Shown: positions 38,931-46,912 of the stretch, in pieces
Layout: every line of letters begins with the position of its first letter
How positions within the stretch are numbered: position 1 is the first letter of the stretch
NCBI RefSeq assembly: GCF_016908295.1
Contig: NZ_JAFBDO010000001.1
Location: 248,001 to 312,000 of the forward strand
Length of the DNA: 64,000 nt
DNA from: Thalassobacillus pellis
GTDB lineage: Bacteria; Bacillota; Bacilli; Bacillales; Halobacillaceae
Direction of reading: 5' to 3'
Program-made: the position numbers and the translations under genes
The notes under the pieces: model-generated
Databases searched by the model: none
What the model saw: the letters and a program-made list of their open reading frames with translations, nothing else
Told to the model about the DNA's origin: nothing

Positions 38931-39623
38931 TCATCTCCGAAACCTGATTCGATCCTTATCTGAGGGAACTCCTTTATAGATGGTTTCCCATTCCCCGTCT
39001 CGAAATATTTCGTAACTCTCAAAAGCACATGGGAGCCCTTTTGCGGAAAATAAATTACTGCTGTCCATCAGCTGGAAGTGCAAGTGCGGTGCTGTTGAAT
39101 TACCAGAGTGACCAACTTCTCCTAATACTGCTCCTCTTTTCACACGTTGACCAGCTGCAACGGTAATGGATCCTCTTTTCAAATGCGCCAACCCGGCATA
39201 GATATCGTTATGGCATTTCATAACGATATAATTGCCAGCAACCGCCTGGATGCCATCTTTGAAAGGACGATAGGAATATGCATTTTTGAGCCTAATAAAA
39301 AAATCAGGAACCACATGAGCTCTTGATCTTTCCTGATAACCGTCTTCCGCAACTATAATTTCCCCATCACATGGGGCGTGTACTTCTTTCCCCCATCCAT
39401 AAGTCTTATCCAGTGGGACACCCAGGAAGAGGTATCGCAACGTACTTGTGTAATAAAATGGATTCCCTTTTCGCTTATGGTCCACCTGTACAAAATCAAA
39501 AGCATACCTCTCTCCTAATAGATTCGTACCATGACTGGGGACTTTTTTTCCTGGTGTGTTTGGTGTCATCCATTCCCCTCTTAAAGGGAGCTCGACAATA
39601 ACTGGTTCCTCAAAATCTTTCAT
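38931..39623 (-). CDS. M23-like (LytM fold) protein without signal peptide
   Basis: The 230-residue protein has the LytM fold: VHAPCDGEIIVAEDGY, YIVMKCHNDIYAGLAHLKRGSI, GQRVKRGAVLGEVGHSGNST and the zinc motif HLHF (His180, His182), with His147 at the auxiliary position. The first zinc motif is unusual. Instead of HxxxD there is RYAFD, with the nearest histidine twelve residues before the aspartate (His31, Asp43). No signal peptide or membrane segment is seen. It may be an M23 variant acting in the cytosol or an inactive relative. It lies between the TetR gene and the hydrolase on the same strand. Confidence 0.78.
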   Translation of the reverse strand: MKDFEEPVIVELPLRGEWMTPNTPGKKVPSHGTNLLGERYAFDFVQVDHKRKGNPFYYTSTLRYLFLGVPLDKTYGWGKEVHAPCDGEIIVAEDGYQERSRAHVVPDFFIRLKNAYSYRPFKDGIQAVAGNYIVMKCHNDIYAGLAHLKRGSITVAAGQRVKRGAVLGEVGHSGNSTAPHLHFQLMDSSNLFSAKGLPCAFESYEIFRDGEWETIYKGVPSDKDRIRFRR

Positions 39624-39710
39624 AAGACCACTCCTGGGCTTGGTATCTAGTTCCTAAACTTTACTGCATAACCACAAAAGGAATTAATATAAATTCGTCC
39701 GCCACGTATT

Positions 39711-40334
39711 CTATTTATAAAAGATTTTCCTGAGTTCCTTAAGGTGCCCATCCAGTTCAGCAATAATATGGTCATAATCCAAGTCCTTACGCTCTGTATT
39801 TCTGATATCCTCCAGTATTTGATTTGTAAAACCAATATTCGCCCAGTAAATAAGCTGCCTGCACCTTTTTACGTCCAGACCTTCTTTAAAGCTATCTGCA
39901 TCAGCTATCTCAAACATTGACTCATAGCATAAAGATTGTTTCCTGCCAGCTCTTTTTTCCAACTCTTTCTGGATTTCTTCTGACATAGGAGTGGCAGTCA
40001 TATTAATGAATTCAAAAATCCAAGGATGCTTTTGCATCAGCTCTATTTGGAGAAGATAGGATTGCCGTAATCTTTCAATCGTATCTTTTTCATCAAAGTT
40101 CATGACTTCAAGGTACTCTTTATTGACCATTTCTGAACAGTAATCATAAAGGTAGAGAAAGAGATCCTTTTTGTTATTTACATAGTGGAACATTAACCCC
40201 TTAGAGATTCCAGCCTCTTTGGCCATTATGTTTGTTGAGGCTTCATCAAAACCATTCTTTGCAAACTCCTTTAATGCTGCATTTAAAATAGCATCTCTCC
40301 GGCAGGAATCCAGATTATCCATTTTTGAAAGCAT
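39711..40334 (-). CDS. TetR-family transcriptional regulator
   Basis: The 207-residue protein has the TetR DNA-binding domain at residues about 12-58: AILNAALKEFAKNGFDEAST, then MAKEAGISKGLMFHYVNNKKDLF. The ligand-binding helical domain is not assignable to a known inducer. The ATG at 40334 follows AAAGGGGATTAAC; a much longer open frame to 40571 runs through the promoter and is rejected. Two operators flank its promoter, so it is almost certainly autoregulated. Possible regulated neighbours are the M23-like and hydrolase genes 88 bases downstream. Confidence 0.9.
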   Translation of the reverse strand: MLSKMDNLDSCRRDAILNAALKEFAKNGFDEASTNIMAKEAGISKGLMFHYVNNKKDLFLYLYDYCSEMVNKEYLEVMNFDEKDTIERLRQSYLLQIELMQKHPWIFEFINMTATPMSEEIQKELEKRAGRKQSLCYESMFEIADADSFKEGLDVKRCRQLIYWANIGFTNQILEDIRNTERKDLDYDHIIAELDGHLKELRKIFYK

Positions 40335-40358
40335 GTTAATCCCCTTTACTAACGTACA

Positions 40359-40408
40359 TTTACCTAATAGGTAAACATAATTATACTCGTATTTACCTGT
40401 CAGGTCAA
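40359..40408 (-). promoter_or_regulatory. TetR-gene promoter with two operator palindromes
   Basis: On the minus strand TTGACC (40408-40403), a 17-base spacer and TATAAT (40385-40380) form a strong promoter. TTTACCTAATAGGTAAA (40359-40375) is a perfect palindrome just after the -10, and TTTACCTGTCAGGTCAA (40392-40408) repeats it over the -35 with one mismatch. The 33-base centre spacing is about three DNA turns, which would allow cooperative repression. Confidence 0.8.
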
Positions 40409-40504
40409 TGACTATATTCCTGAAGCTGCAACGAAAGAACAACCCTTTTGAATGAACACTAATGCTTCTTATCTGCAATCTGTTTTCGCAGATTCTGTAA
40501 GTGC

Positions 40505-40533
40505 AAAAAAGGAGCTTGTTATATATAAGCCCC
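40505..40533 (-). terminator. Terminator downstream of minJ
   Basis: GGGGCTT and AAGCTCC arms (one mismatch) around ATATATAAC are followed by six T residues on the minus strand, about 70 bases behind the minJ stop. Confidence 0.6.
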
Positions 40534-40602
40534 TCTTTCTGCAATATCATCCTCCACTCACAATGGAGCAAAAGATAACCGTTATACAGGAAATATTCTC
40601 CT

Positions 40603-41784
40603 TTAATTTGTTGCTTTTTCCCCTTTGATTCTAGATTTCGGAAACAGTATGCCTAGTTCATAATGTTCATCTTCATACATGGACCGCTGTATAAAGCGAA
40701 GCTCTCCCTGCTCATCGCGGATTTCCATTTTGCATAAGGCACGATTTTTTTGCAGTGCATGATAAAATTCCTCTTCGTTTGTGACTCTCATTTGGTTAAT
40801 GCGTTCAATATGTTCCCCGACCAGAAGCCCGATTTTATCCGCCGGACTTCCAGGGATAATGCCTATAACGGGAAGGCCGCTATCATTTGCTACAAAAATT
40901 GTTCGTTTTTTGGCTTTTGAACGATAAAGCAATTTAAGAAATTCCCTGCCTGCAACAGCCAGGACTATAGATGCAGCCGTTAGCCATTCCTGCCAATAAG
41001 ACCCTATCGCTAACCCACCTGCAGCAAGCGCCAATACTAATAATCTGCTCCCAATCCATTTAGCAGCGTACTCTGGAGGCTGTCCTTTAGCATTCCAGTC
41101 AAAACCAGTAAGAAAGGGTACGAGCATAAGGCCATAGCTTCCCCCTCCAAGGTCAAATAATGGCCACCACGGAGCAAAGGCAGTAATTGCCCCTCCAGGA
41201 ATCAGAACAAAACAGGGAACCATCCCTATTCTCTTCAAACGATGCTGTCCGACCCTCTTTCCGCGTGAACTGGTGACCATCTCAGGAAATGCTTTATTTT
41301 GTTTCATCCGTATTAGCCAAAGTGCCTCAACCACCAGTAATACTGACATCACCAGGGTAATTCCTGTCAATGATACTGACTCGGCCATTTCTTTCCAGTC
41401 CAGTGGCAGGAAAGTGAACTCCACTGTCCCCATAATTATTATCAGAAGGCAGCTGGTTCCAAATGTGTAAGCAGCAGATAACCAGTTAAGCTTCGTCATG
41501 AGATATAGCAAAATGGTAGTTACAGTAAGCACCATTACCAAAGGATAAGGGAAAACAAATCCCAAACCGACAGAAATAATGGACAGGACTATACCTGCAA
41601 TCAATCCGATTCTCCACGTGCCCTGCCATTCTGAAAAAATGTCGAATGCCCTTGTTCCAAACATTTTTCTTTCTTTTCTGATCCTGCTGGTAGAGATAAA
41701 AATGATATATATAAAGAACCAATAAAATAACGGCTGCAAAAGCAGTCGGGCAAAACCATACAGTATTTCAAGCCAGCCACCCAA
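40603..41784 (-). CDS. minJ: PDZ-domain membrane protein MinJ (YvjD)
   Basis: MinJ bridges DivIVA and MinD at cell poles and septa in Bacillus subtilis and so directs division-site selection. The 393-residue protein has seven or eight membrane segments followed by a C-terminal PDZ domain (residues about 300-370, SGLPVIGIIPGSPADKIGL, GEHIERINQ). I place the start at TTG 41784, eight bases behind GAGGAGG, which gives an N-terminus with a membrane segment right away, as in MinJ; the frame is open further upstream but has no better start. It follows ctpB with a terminator between, keeping the ctpB-minJ order of Bacillus subtilis. Confidence 0.85.
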   Translation of the reverse strand: MGGWLEILYGFARLLLQPLFYWFFIYIIFISTSRIRKERKMFGTRAFDIFSEWQGTWRIGLIAGIVLSIISVGLGFVFPYPLVMVLTVTTILLYLMTKLNWLSAAYTFGTSCLLIIIMGTVEFTFLPLDWKEMAESVSLTGITLVMSVLLVVEALWLIRMKQNKAFPEMVTSSRGKRVGQHRLKRIGMVPCFVLIPGGAITAFAPWWPLFDLGGGSYGLMLVPFLTGFDWNAKGQPPEYAAKWIGSRLLVLALAAGGLAIGSYWQEWLTAASIVLAVAGREFLKLLYRSKAKKRTIFVANDSGLPVIGIIPGSPADKIGLLVGEHIERINQMRVTNEEEFYHALQKNRALCKMEIRDEQGELRFIQRSMYEDEHYELGILFPKSRIKGEKATN

Positions 41785-41816
41785 TGAAAACTCCTCCTCT
41801 TTATAGAAACGAAAAA

Positions 41817-41839
41817 ATCCGCAGTCTAGGACTACGGAT
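41817..41839 (-). terminator. Terminator of ctpB
   Basis: ATCCGTAGTC pairs with GACTGCGGAT (one mismatch, three-base loop) and is followed by TTTTTT on the minus strand, 34 bases after the ctpB stop. MinJ transcription must then restart or read through. Confidence 0.75.
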
Positions 41840-41872
41840 ATATTTCGCTTATAACTTGTCGAATTCCTGCTA

Positions 41873-43387
41873 TTATTGGCTGAACAAAACTTCCAGAGCT
41901 TTTTCCATTTGCTTGTCATTTTCGTCATTTCGTACTTCTTCGATGATTTGTGCCTCAAGTTTACCGCCTGTTTTCTGATCGACTTCTCCGGTCACCTTCA
42001 GGTTATGGTCTTTTTGGAAAGCTTTTACTGCTGAAACGGTGGCTTCCCCGAAGTAACCATCAGTTCTCCCGACATCATAACCGAGTCCTTTCAGCATGAT
42101 CTGGATATTTTTAATTTTTTCGTCATTATCATCATACTTGAGTACTTCCTCGACCTCCACTGGGTTCGTATAGAAATACGCAGGCTGCTTCACCTTCACT
42201 GTCGGTTCGATTCCCTTATCATGAATCCAGTTACCATCAGGGGTCAGCCATTTGTAGATGGTCAGTTTGATGGTACTTCCATCGCCCATCGGTATGGCCT
42301 GCTGGACTGTTCCTTTCCCAAATGTCTTTTCACCAACAAGTTCATAACCACCGGCTTCCTTCATGGCTGCTGCCAGTATTTCAGATGCCGAAGCACTTCC
42401 TTCATTCATCAATACGGTGATTGGATAATCTTTTTTCTCTTCCAGCTCCGAGTAATAACGGGACTTCTCTCCGTTCCTGTCCTCTACCTGAACAAGCGGC
42501 TTATCTTTTGGAATAAAGTTTTTCAATATTTCCTGCACGTCGGTAAACAGTCCCCCTGGATTACCGCGGACATCGATTATCAACCCATCCATTCCTTTCT
42601 CTTCCAGATCTTTTAATGCCTTGTTGAATTCCTTGGCAGTGTTTTCAGAAAAAGAAGTAATTTCGATAACTCCAGCTTTTTTACCATCTTGTTTTTTCAT
42701 GCTGGCATGTACGGTTTCAAGTGGGATTTCATCACGTACGATGTCGATGGTCAACGGGTCTGAAACGCCTGGCCTCTTGACCTGCAAGGTTACTTCGGAC
42801 CCTTTTTCGCCGCGAATCTTCAGAACCGTTTCATAAAGATCCAATCCTTCCACACTTTTCCCATCTACTTTTAAAATCTGGTCATTTGGTTTTAATCCTG
42901 CTTTTTCTGCAGGGGAGCCCTTGATCGGGGACACAATCGTTACTTTCCCCTCAACCATACTGACTTCTGCACCGATCCCTTCAAAGGAAGATTCGATGGT
43001 ATGGTTGAATTGCTCCATTGTTTCCTTGTCCATATAAACACTATAAGGGTCTTCCAGTGTATCAAGCATACCTTGGATAGCTCCCTCAACTAATTTCTTT
43101 TTATCGATTTCTTCCACATAATTTTCTTGTATGGTAGAAAACGCCTGTTCCACTTTCTGTAAATCTTCGCTTCCACTTTTTCCACTGTTATTCTGCGCGA
43201 ACTTCTCTATCAGACTTTTTTGCTCCGCTTCACTTAAATCAGCGAAACCTTCTACTTTTTCCTGGCTTGCTTGATCCGTACTGGCAGATTCTGATTGTGC
43301 TATTTTTATCCCGATGTATGATCCTGCTGCTCCAAGTAATAACGCCACAACCATTAATATCGCGACATAACGTGGTTTTAAATTCAT
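41873..43387 (-). CDS. ctpB: C-terminal processing serine protease CtpB (S41)
   Basis: CtpB is a secreted, membrane-anchored PDZ protease; in Bacillus subtilis it cleaves SpoIVFA during sporulation. The 504-residue protein has an N-terminal signal anchor (residues about 7-28), a PDZ domain (about 125-215), the S41 catalytic core with Ser333 in NEGSASASE and Lys358 in KTFGKG (25 residues apart, as in CtpB) and a C-terminal peptidoglycan-binding domain (IQIMLKGLGYDVGRTDGYFG). The ATG at 43387 follows AAGGGTGA. In Bacillus subtilis it follows ftsX; here it follows ftsE and a terminator. Confidence 0.92.
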   Translation of the reverse strand: MNLKPRYVAILMVVALLLGAAGSYIGIKIAQSESASTDQASQEKVEGFADLSEAEQKSLIEKFAQNNSGKSGSEDLQKVEQAFSTIQENYVEEIDKKKLVEGAIQGMLDTLEDPYSVYMDKETMEQFNHTIESSFEGIGAEVSMVEGKVTIVSPIKGSPAEKAGLKPNDQILKVDGKSVEGLDLYETVLKIRGEKGSEVTLQVKRPGVSDPLTIDIVRDEIPLETVHASMKKQDGKKAGVIEITSFSENTAKEFNKALKDLEEKGMDGLIIDVRGNPGGLFTDVQEILKNFIPKDKPLVQVEDRNGEKSRYYSELEEKKDYPITVLMNEGSASASEILAAAMKEAGGYELVGEKTFGKGTVQQAIPMGDGSTIKLTIYKWLTPDGNWIHDKGIEPTVKVKQPAYFYTNPVEVEEVLKYDDNDEKIKNIQIMLKGLGYDVGRTDGYFGEATVSAVKAFQKDHNLKVTGEVDQKTGGKLEAQIIEEVRNDENDKQMEKALEVLFSQ

Positions 43388-43440
43388 CGCATTCACCCTT
43401 CTATAAGTAAGATCCTCTGGTGTACGTTAAAGTTGCATAA

Positions 43441-43472
43441 AAAGGCATCACACCGAAATGTGCGATGCCTTT
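43441..43472 (-). terminator. Terminator between ftsE and ctpB
   Basis: A perfect nine-base outer stem (AAAGGCATC/GATGCCTTT) with further pairing CAC/GTG inside is followed on the minus strand by a T-rich tail. It lies where ftsX would be expected and ends the ftsE transcript. Confidence 0.82.
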
Positions 43473-43582
43473 AATATATGTTATGCCATAAATACCCTCT
43501 GCATGTCCACTATAAATTGAAAAATTTTCAATTGATTTTACAGTTCGATACTTTATGACAAGATTCTGCTTCCTTCTCCGTC

Positions 43583-44269
43583 TTACATTGTGTAGCCATA
43601 TTCTCCCCGTTCCTCATCACGTGCTACCATGCCATCTTCAATGGCTATGACCCGCTTCCGCATACTGTTGACGATATCCTGGCTGTGGGTCGCCATAACG
43701 ACTGTCGTTCCGGTTGCATTGATTTCCTCGAGAATATTCATGATCTCCCAGGAAGTATCCGGGTCCAGGTTACCTGTCGGTTCATCTGCAATCAAAAGTT
43801 TCGGGTGATTCACAAGCGCCCTGGCAATGGAAACACGCTGTTGTTCGCCGCCTGATAATTCATCAGGAATAAAGCGGGCTTTGTTTTTTAAGCGTACCTG
43901 ATCAAGGACATCCATGACACGCTTACGGATATTTTTTGGGCTTTCTTCTATCACTTCTAACGCAAATGCAATATTTTCATAAACTGTCAGTTTCGGGAGC
44001 AGTTTGAAATCCTGATAAACGACCCCGATCTTTCTTCGCAATTTAGGTACTTTTCGTTCTTTCAGCTTGGAGATATCGGTATCATCGATGATGACTTTCC
44101 CTTTTGTCGGCTTCTCTTCTCGGAACATCAGCCTGGTGAAGGTTGATTTACCTGCACCACTTGGGCCGACAATATAGACAAATTCACCTCGTCCAATATG
44201 TATATCTACGCCATTCAGAGCTGTTACTCCATTGGAATATGTTTTATAAACAGATTTCATTTCGATCAT
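43583..44269 (-). CDS. ftsE: Cell-division ABC transporter ATP-binding protein FtsE
   Basis: FtsE is the ATPase of the FtsEX complex, which activates cell-wall hydrolases (CwlO in Bacillus). The 228-residue protein, the same length as in Bacillus subtilis, has Walker A GPSGAGKST, Q-loop VVYQDFKLLPKLT, signature LSGGEQQRVSIA, Walker B LLIADEPTGNLD and the H-loop MATHSQDIV. The ATG at 44269 follows AAAGGTG. The striking point is context: no ftsX follows. The 195 bases to ctpB hold a terminator and no FtsX-like frame, so the membrane partner must be elsewhere, replaced or lost. Confidence 0.94.
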   Translation of the reverse strand: MIEMKSVYKTYSNGVTALNGVDIHIGRGEFVYIVGPSGAGKSTFTRLMFREEKPTKGKVIIDDTDISKLKERKVPKLRRKIGVVYQDFKLLPKLTVYENIAFALEVIEESPKNIRKRVMDVLDQVRLKNKARFIPDELSGGEQQRVSIARALVNHPKLLIADEPTGNLDPDTSWEIMNILEEINATGTTVVMATHSQDIVNSMRKRVIAIEDGMVARDEERGEYGYTM

Positions 44270-44341
44270 ATATATCACCTTTATTTTACAATGTTGTATT
44301 TCATTAGTTGTTCGTCCAAATTAACACAAAACGTCTATTTC

Positions 44342-44350
44342 ATTATAACA
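44342..44350 (-). promoter_or_regulatory. Extended -10 promoter of ftsE
   Basis: TGTTATAAT on the minus strand is a perfect extended -10, about 75 bases before the ftsE ATG and downstream of the cccB terminator, so ftsE can be expressed on its own. Confidence 0.55.
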
Positions 44351-44422
44351 TCTATTTTCATGTTTTTTCGGCAAAAAATTATTACAGTTTCTTTTCATTT
44401 TCATCCGTTTTTTTACATACGA

Positions 44423-44447
44423 AAAGCCTGACCTCTGGCCAGACTTT
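44423..44447 (-). terminator. Weak terminator of cccB
   Basis: AAAGTCTGGCC pairs with GGTCAGGCTTT (two mismatches, three-base loop), with CTTTTCG following on the minus strand, 33 bases after the cccB stop. Confidence 0.55.
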
Positions 44448-44479
44448 CCTCGGTAAGTATTCATCTTTTCGCTAAATGC

Positions 44480-44842
44480 TTACTTTTTCGTAGCCAGCCA
44501 GCTGGCAATTAGTTCAGCGTCTTCTCCGGTCGCTTGTCCCGCAGGCATTGAGCCTTTACCATTTTTAATGATGTTCAGGATTTCTTCTTTAGAATACTTC
44601 GCTCCAACTTCTTGGAGGGAAGGTCCAGCTCCACCTGAAAGGTCAGCACCGTGACAGCTTGCGCAGTTTTGTTGGAATGCTTTTTCTGCTGCTGCTACGT
44701 CCACTTCACCACTGGTCCCGCCAGAATCTCCTCCGGTGTCACCGCCGCCATTGCCTCCGGATCCGCCTTCCTCTCCACCGCCGCCACAGGCGCTGAGTAC
44801 AAGTGCAGACCCAAATAAAATGGCCATTAAGGTTTTCTTCAT
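44480..44842 (-). CDS. cccB: Cytochrome c551, lipoprotein form (CccB)
   Basis: CccB is a small membrane-tethered c-type cytochrome that carries electrons on the outer face of the cytoplasmic membrane. The 120-residue precursor has a lipoprotein signal (lipobox LSAC, Cys19), a glycine/serine-rich linker of about 30 residues and one heme c domain with CASCH (heme attachment and axial histidine) and the distal ligand methionine in GSMPAG. The ATG at 44842 follows GGGGGAG. Its place before ftsE is conserved with Bacillus subtilis. It is a possible electron donor for the lipoprotein NirK, which is inference. Confidence 0.93.
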   Translation of the reverse strand: MKKTLMAILFGSALVLSACGGGGEEGGSGGNGGGDTGGDSGGTSGEVDVAAAEKAFQQNCASCHGADLSGGAGPSLQEVGAKYSKEEILNIIKNGKGSMPAGQATGEDAELIASWLATKK

Positions 44843-44912
44843 TCCGTTACTCCCCCAATCGAAGTAATTTGTTGTGATAGCACAAACCCCTATCATGGAT
44901 ATTATAACCAAG

Positions 44913-45785
44913 TTACGAAGTTTTAAAACCCTCACCGAGGACTTCTGTCGCATTCATAGCAACGACGAACGCCCCTGGATCGATCATTTTGACGCTTTTT
45001 GTCAATTTGGTGAATTCATTCTGCTGAACAACACACATAATGATTTTACGACTCTGATCCGTGTAACCGCCAGAAGCTTCCATGACGGTCACTCCCCGGT
45101 CTATTTCGTTTAAAATCGCTTTCCTTATATCTTCTACATAATCGGAAATAATCATTACATTTTTCGACGTGTTCAAGCCGACCTGCACAAAATCAATTGT
45201 TCTGCTGGTGGCAAACAGGCCGATCAGTGCGTAGAGACCTTCTTCCACGGAGAACACAAACGCGGAGGTAATGACGATCATCCCGTCTAACAATGCCAGT
45301 GAAACACCTAATGGCAGGTGAGTATACTTATGAAGCACCTGTGCTGCTAAATCGATACCACCCGTGGAAGCACGTCCACGAAACACAATGCCAAGGCCTA
45401 ACCCTACTCCCATTCCGCCAAATATTGCTCCAAGGAGTGGATTTGGAGTCGCTGGATCGAGACCACTTGTTAAGTAAACAAAAAATGGCAGCAGAATTGT
45501 ACCCACAAAGGACTTTAGACCAAAATTTTTCCCAAGTATGATGACACCAATCAGGAATAACGGAACGTTCAGCAGCCCTTGTACCAGCCCTGGTTCCCAG
45601 CCAAAAACACCTTTCGTAATCGTGCTGATACCAGCGACACCACCCGATGCGATATTATTCGGGAGCAGAAACACATTAAATGCCAATGCTACAAAAAAGG
45701 AACCGAGTATTACCAGTCCATATTCAATAAGATTTCTTGTCGCTGTCGACATTGGCTGCCTTCGGTATTTTTTAGCCATCATCAT
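44913..45785 (-). CDS. yvjA: YitT-family membrane protein YvjA
   Basis: The 290-residue protein has five or six membrane segments of the YitT family ([13 protein letters not shown] near the N-terminus, [15 protein letters not shown] in the middle) and a C-terminal cytosolic DUF2179 domain from about residue 200 ([29 protein letters not shown]). The function is not established in Bacillus. The ATG at 45785 follows GGAG at nine bases. The order yvjA-cccB-ftsE matches Bacillus subtilis. Confidence 0.9.
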   Translation of the reverse strand: MMMAKKYRRQPMSTATRNLIEYGLVILGSFFVALAFNVFLLPNNIASGGVAGISTITKGVFGWEPGLVQGLLNVPLFLIGVIILGKNFGLKSFVGTILLPFFVYLTSGLDPATPNPLLGAIFGGMGVGLGLGIVFRGRASTGGIDLAAQVLHKYTHLPLGVSLALLDGMIVITSAFVFSVEEGLYALIGLFATSRTIDFVQVGLNTSKNVMIISDYVEDIRKAILNEIDRGVTVMEASGGYTDQSRKIIMCVVQQNEFTKLTKSVKMIDPGAFVVAMNATEVLGEGFKTS

Positions 45786-45926
45786 TGATATTCACTCCAT
45801 CTATGTCTGAATCATTGGTTGTTTTTTAAAAAACGAGCTCACGAAATTGGAGTATAACACTCGGCATGGAAGGTGTAAACGCCAGCAAAATGACGTATTA
45901 ACACGTTAAAGGAATGATTGTAAAAT

Positions 45927-45957
45927 ACCATTGGACAGGCTTTACCCATCCAATGGT
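45927..45957 (-). terminator. Terminator of gtaB
   Basis: ACCATTGGA pairs with TCCAATGGT around a 13-base loop and is followed by ATTTTAC on the minus strand, immediately after the gtaB stop. Confidence 0.7.
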
Positions 45958-45961
45958 TTAC

Positions 45962-46840
45962 TTACAATCTTAACGATTCTTCATCAATGATCCAATTCAG
46001 GATTTCAATGACATCCTCACGCATATCTTCCCTTGCTAATGCCATCTCAATAGTCGTTTTAATGAAGCCCAGCTGATCACCGACATCGTAGCGTTTCCCT
46101 TCAAATTCATAGGCAAACACCGGCTTAAAGGTGTTCAAGCGTCCGATCGCATCAGTCAACTGTATTTCTCCTCCGGCGCCTTTCTCCTGATCCTCCAGAA
46201 GTTCAAGTATCTGCGGTGTCAAAATATAACGTCCCATGATGGCAAGATTAGACGGCGCTTCCCCAAGTGGTGGCTTTTCGATGAAACTTTTAACTTTGAT
46301 GCTTCTGCCATCCTGTGATTCAGGATCAATGATACCATAGCGGTTAGTTTCGTTATCTGGCACTTGTTTAACACCGATGATAGACGATTTCTTCTGTTCA
46401 TACTGATCGATCATCTGCTTGAGACAAGGGGTATCCCCCATTACGATATCGTCTCCTAGCAAAACGGCAAATGGTTCATCATTAATGAACTTTCGCGCAC
46501 ACCAGACTGCATGACCGAGACCTTTTGGTTCCTTCTGTCTAATATAGTGGATATCGACCTTGGAAGGCTCCTTGACTTTTTCAAGCAGGTCCATTTTCCC
46601 TCTTTTATATAGACTTTCTTCCAGTTCAAATGCATGATCGAAGTGATCTTCTATCGCACGTTTGCCTTTGCCCGTTACGATGATGATATCCTCAATACCA
46701 GACTCCACTGCTTCTTCAACGATATACTGTATCGTCGGTTTATCTACGATCGGCAGCATCTCCTTAGGCATCGCTTTCGTAGCAGGAAGAAAACGGGTGC
46801 CAAGCCCTGCTGCCGGGATAATTGCTTTTTTTACTTTCAT
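45962..46840 (-). CDS. gtaB: UTP--glucose-1-phosphate uridylyltransferase
   Basis: GtaB makes UDP-glucose from UTP and glucose-1-phosphate, used for glucolipids, teichoic-acid glucosylation and exopolysaccharide. The 292-residue protein has the nucleotidyltransferase signature [28 protein letters not shown] with the metal aspartate, FIEKPP and the C-terminal [12 protein letters not shown]. The ATG at 46840 follows AGGGAGGCGG. It is transcribed alone. YtdA and YngB paralogues exist in bacilli, but position and sequence favour GtaB. Confidence 0.94.
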   Translation of the reverse strand: MKVKKAIIPAAGLGTRFLPATKAMPKEMLPIVDKPTIQYIVEEAVESGIEDIIIVTGKGKRAIEDHFDHAFELEESLYKRGKMDLLEKVKEPSKVDIHYIRQKEPKGLGHAVWCARKFINDEPFAVLLGDDIVMGDTPCLKQMIDQYEQKKSSIIGVKQVPDNETNRYGIIDPESQDGRSIKVKSFIEKPPLGEAPSNLAIMGRYILTPQILELLEDQEKGAGGEIQLTDAIGRLNTFKPVFAYEFEGKRYDVGDQLGFIKTTIEMALAREDMREDVIEILNWIIDEESLRL

Positions 46841-46912
46841 CTTACACCGCCTCCCTATGTAACTTTTTATGTTAGCTTAAATATAGCAAAACAATCGGTC
46901 ACTCACCAGTTT

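Noticed and set aside
40335-40571. N-terminal extension of the TetR regulator
   Set aside because: It would read through the promoter and both operators and lacks a ribosome binding site; the ATG at 40334 has a good one.
43397-43582. An open frame in the ftsE-ctpB gap as a possible ftsX remnant
   Set aside because: The translation shows no FtsX N-terminal signature, no membrane segment and crosses a terminator hairpin.
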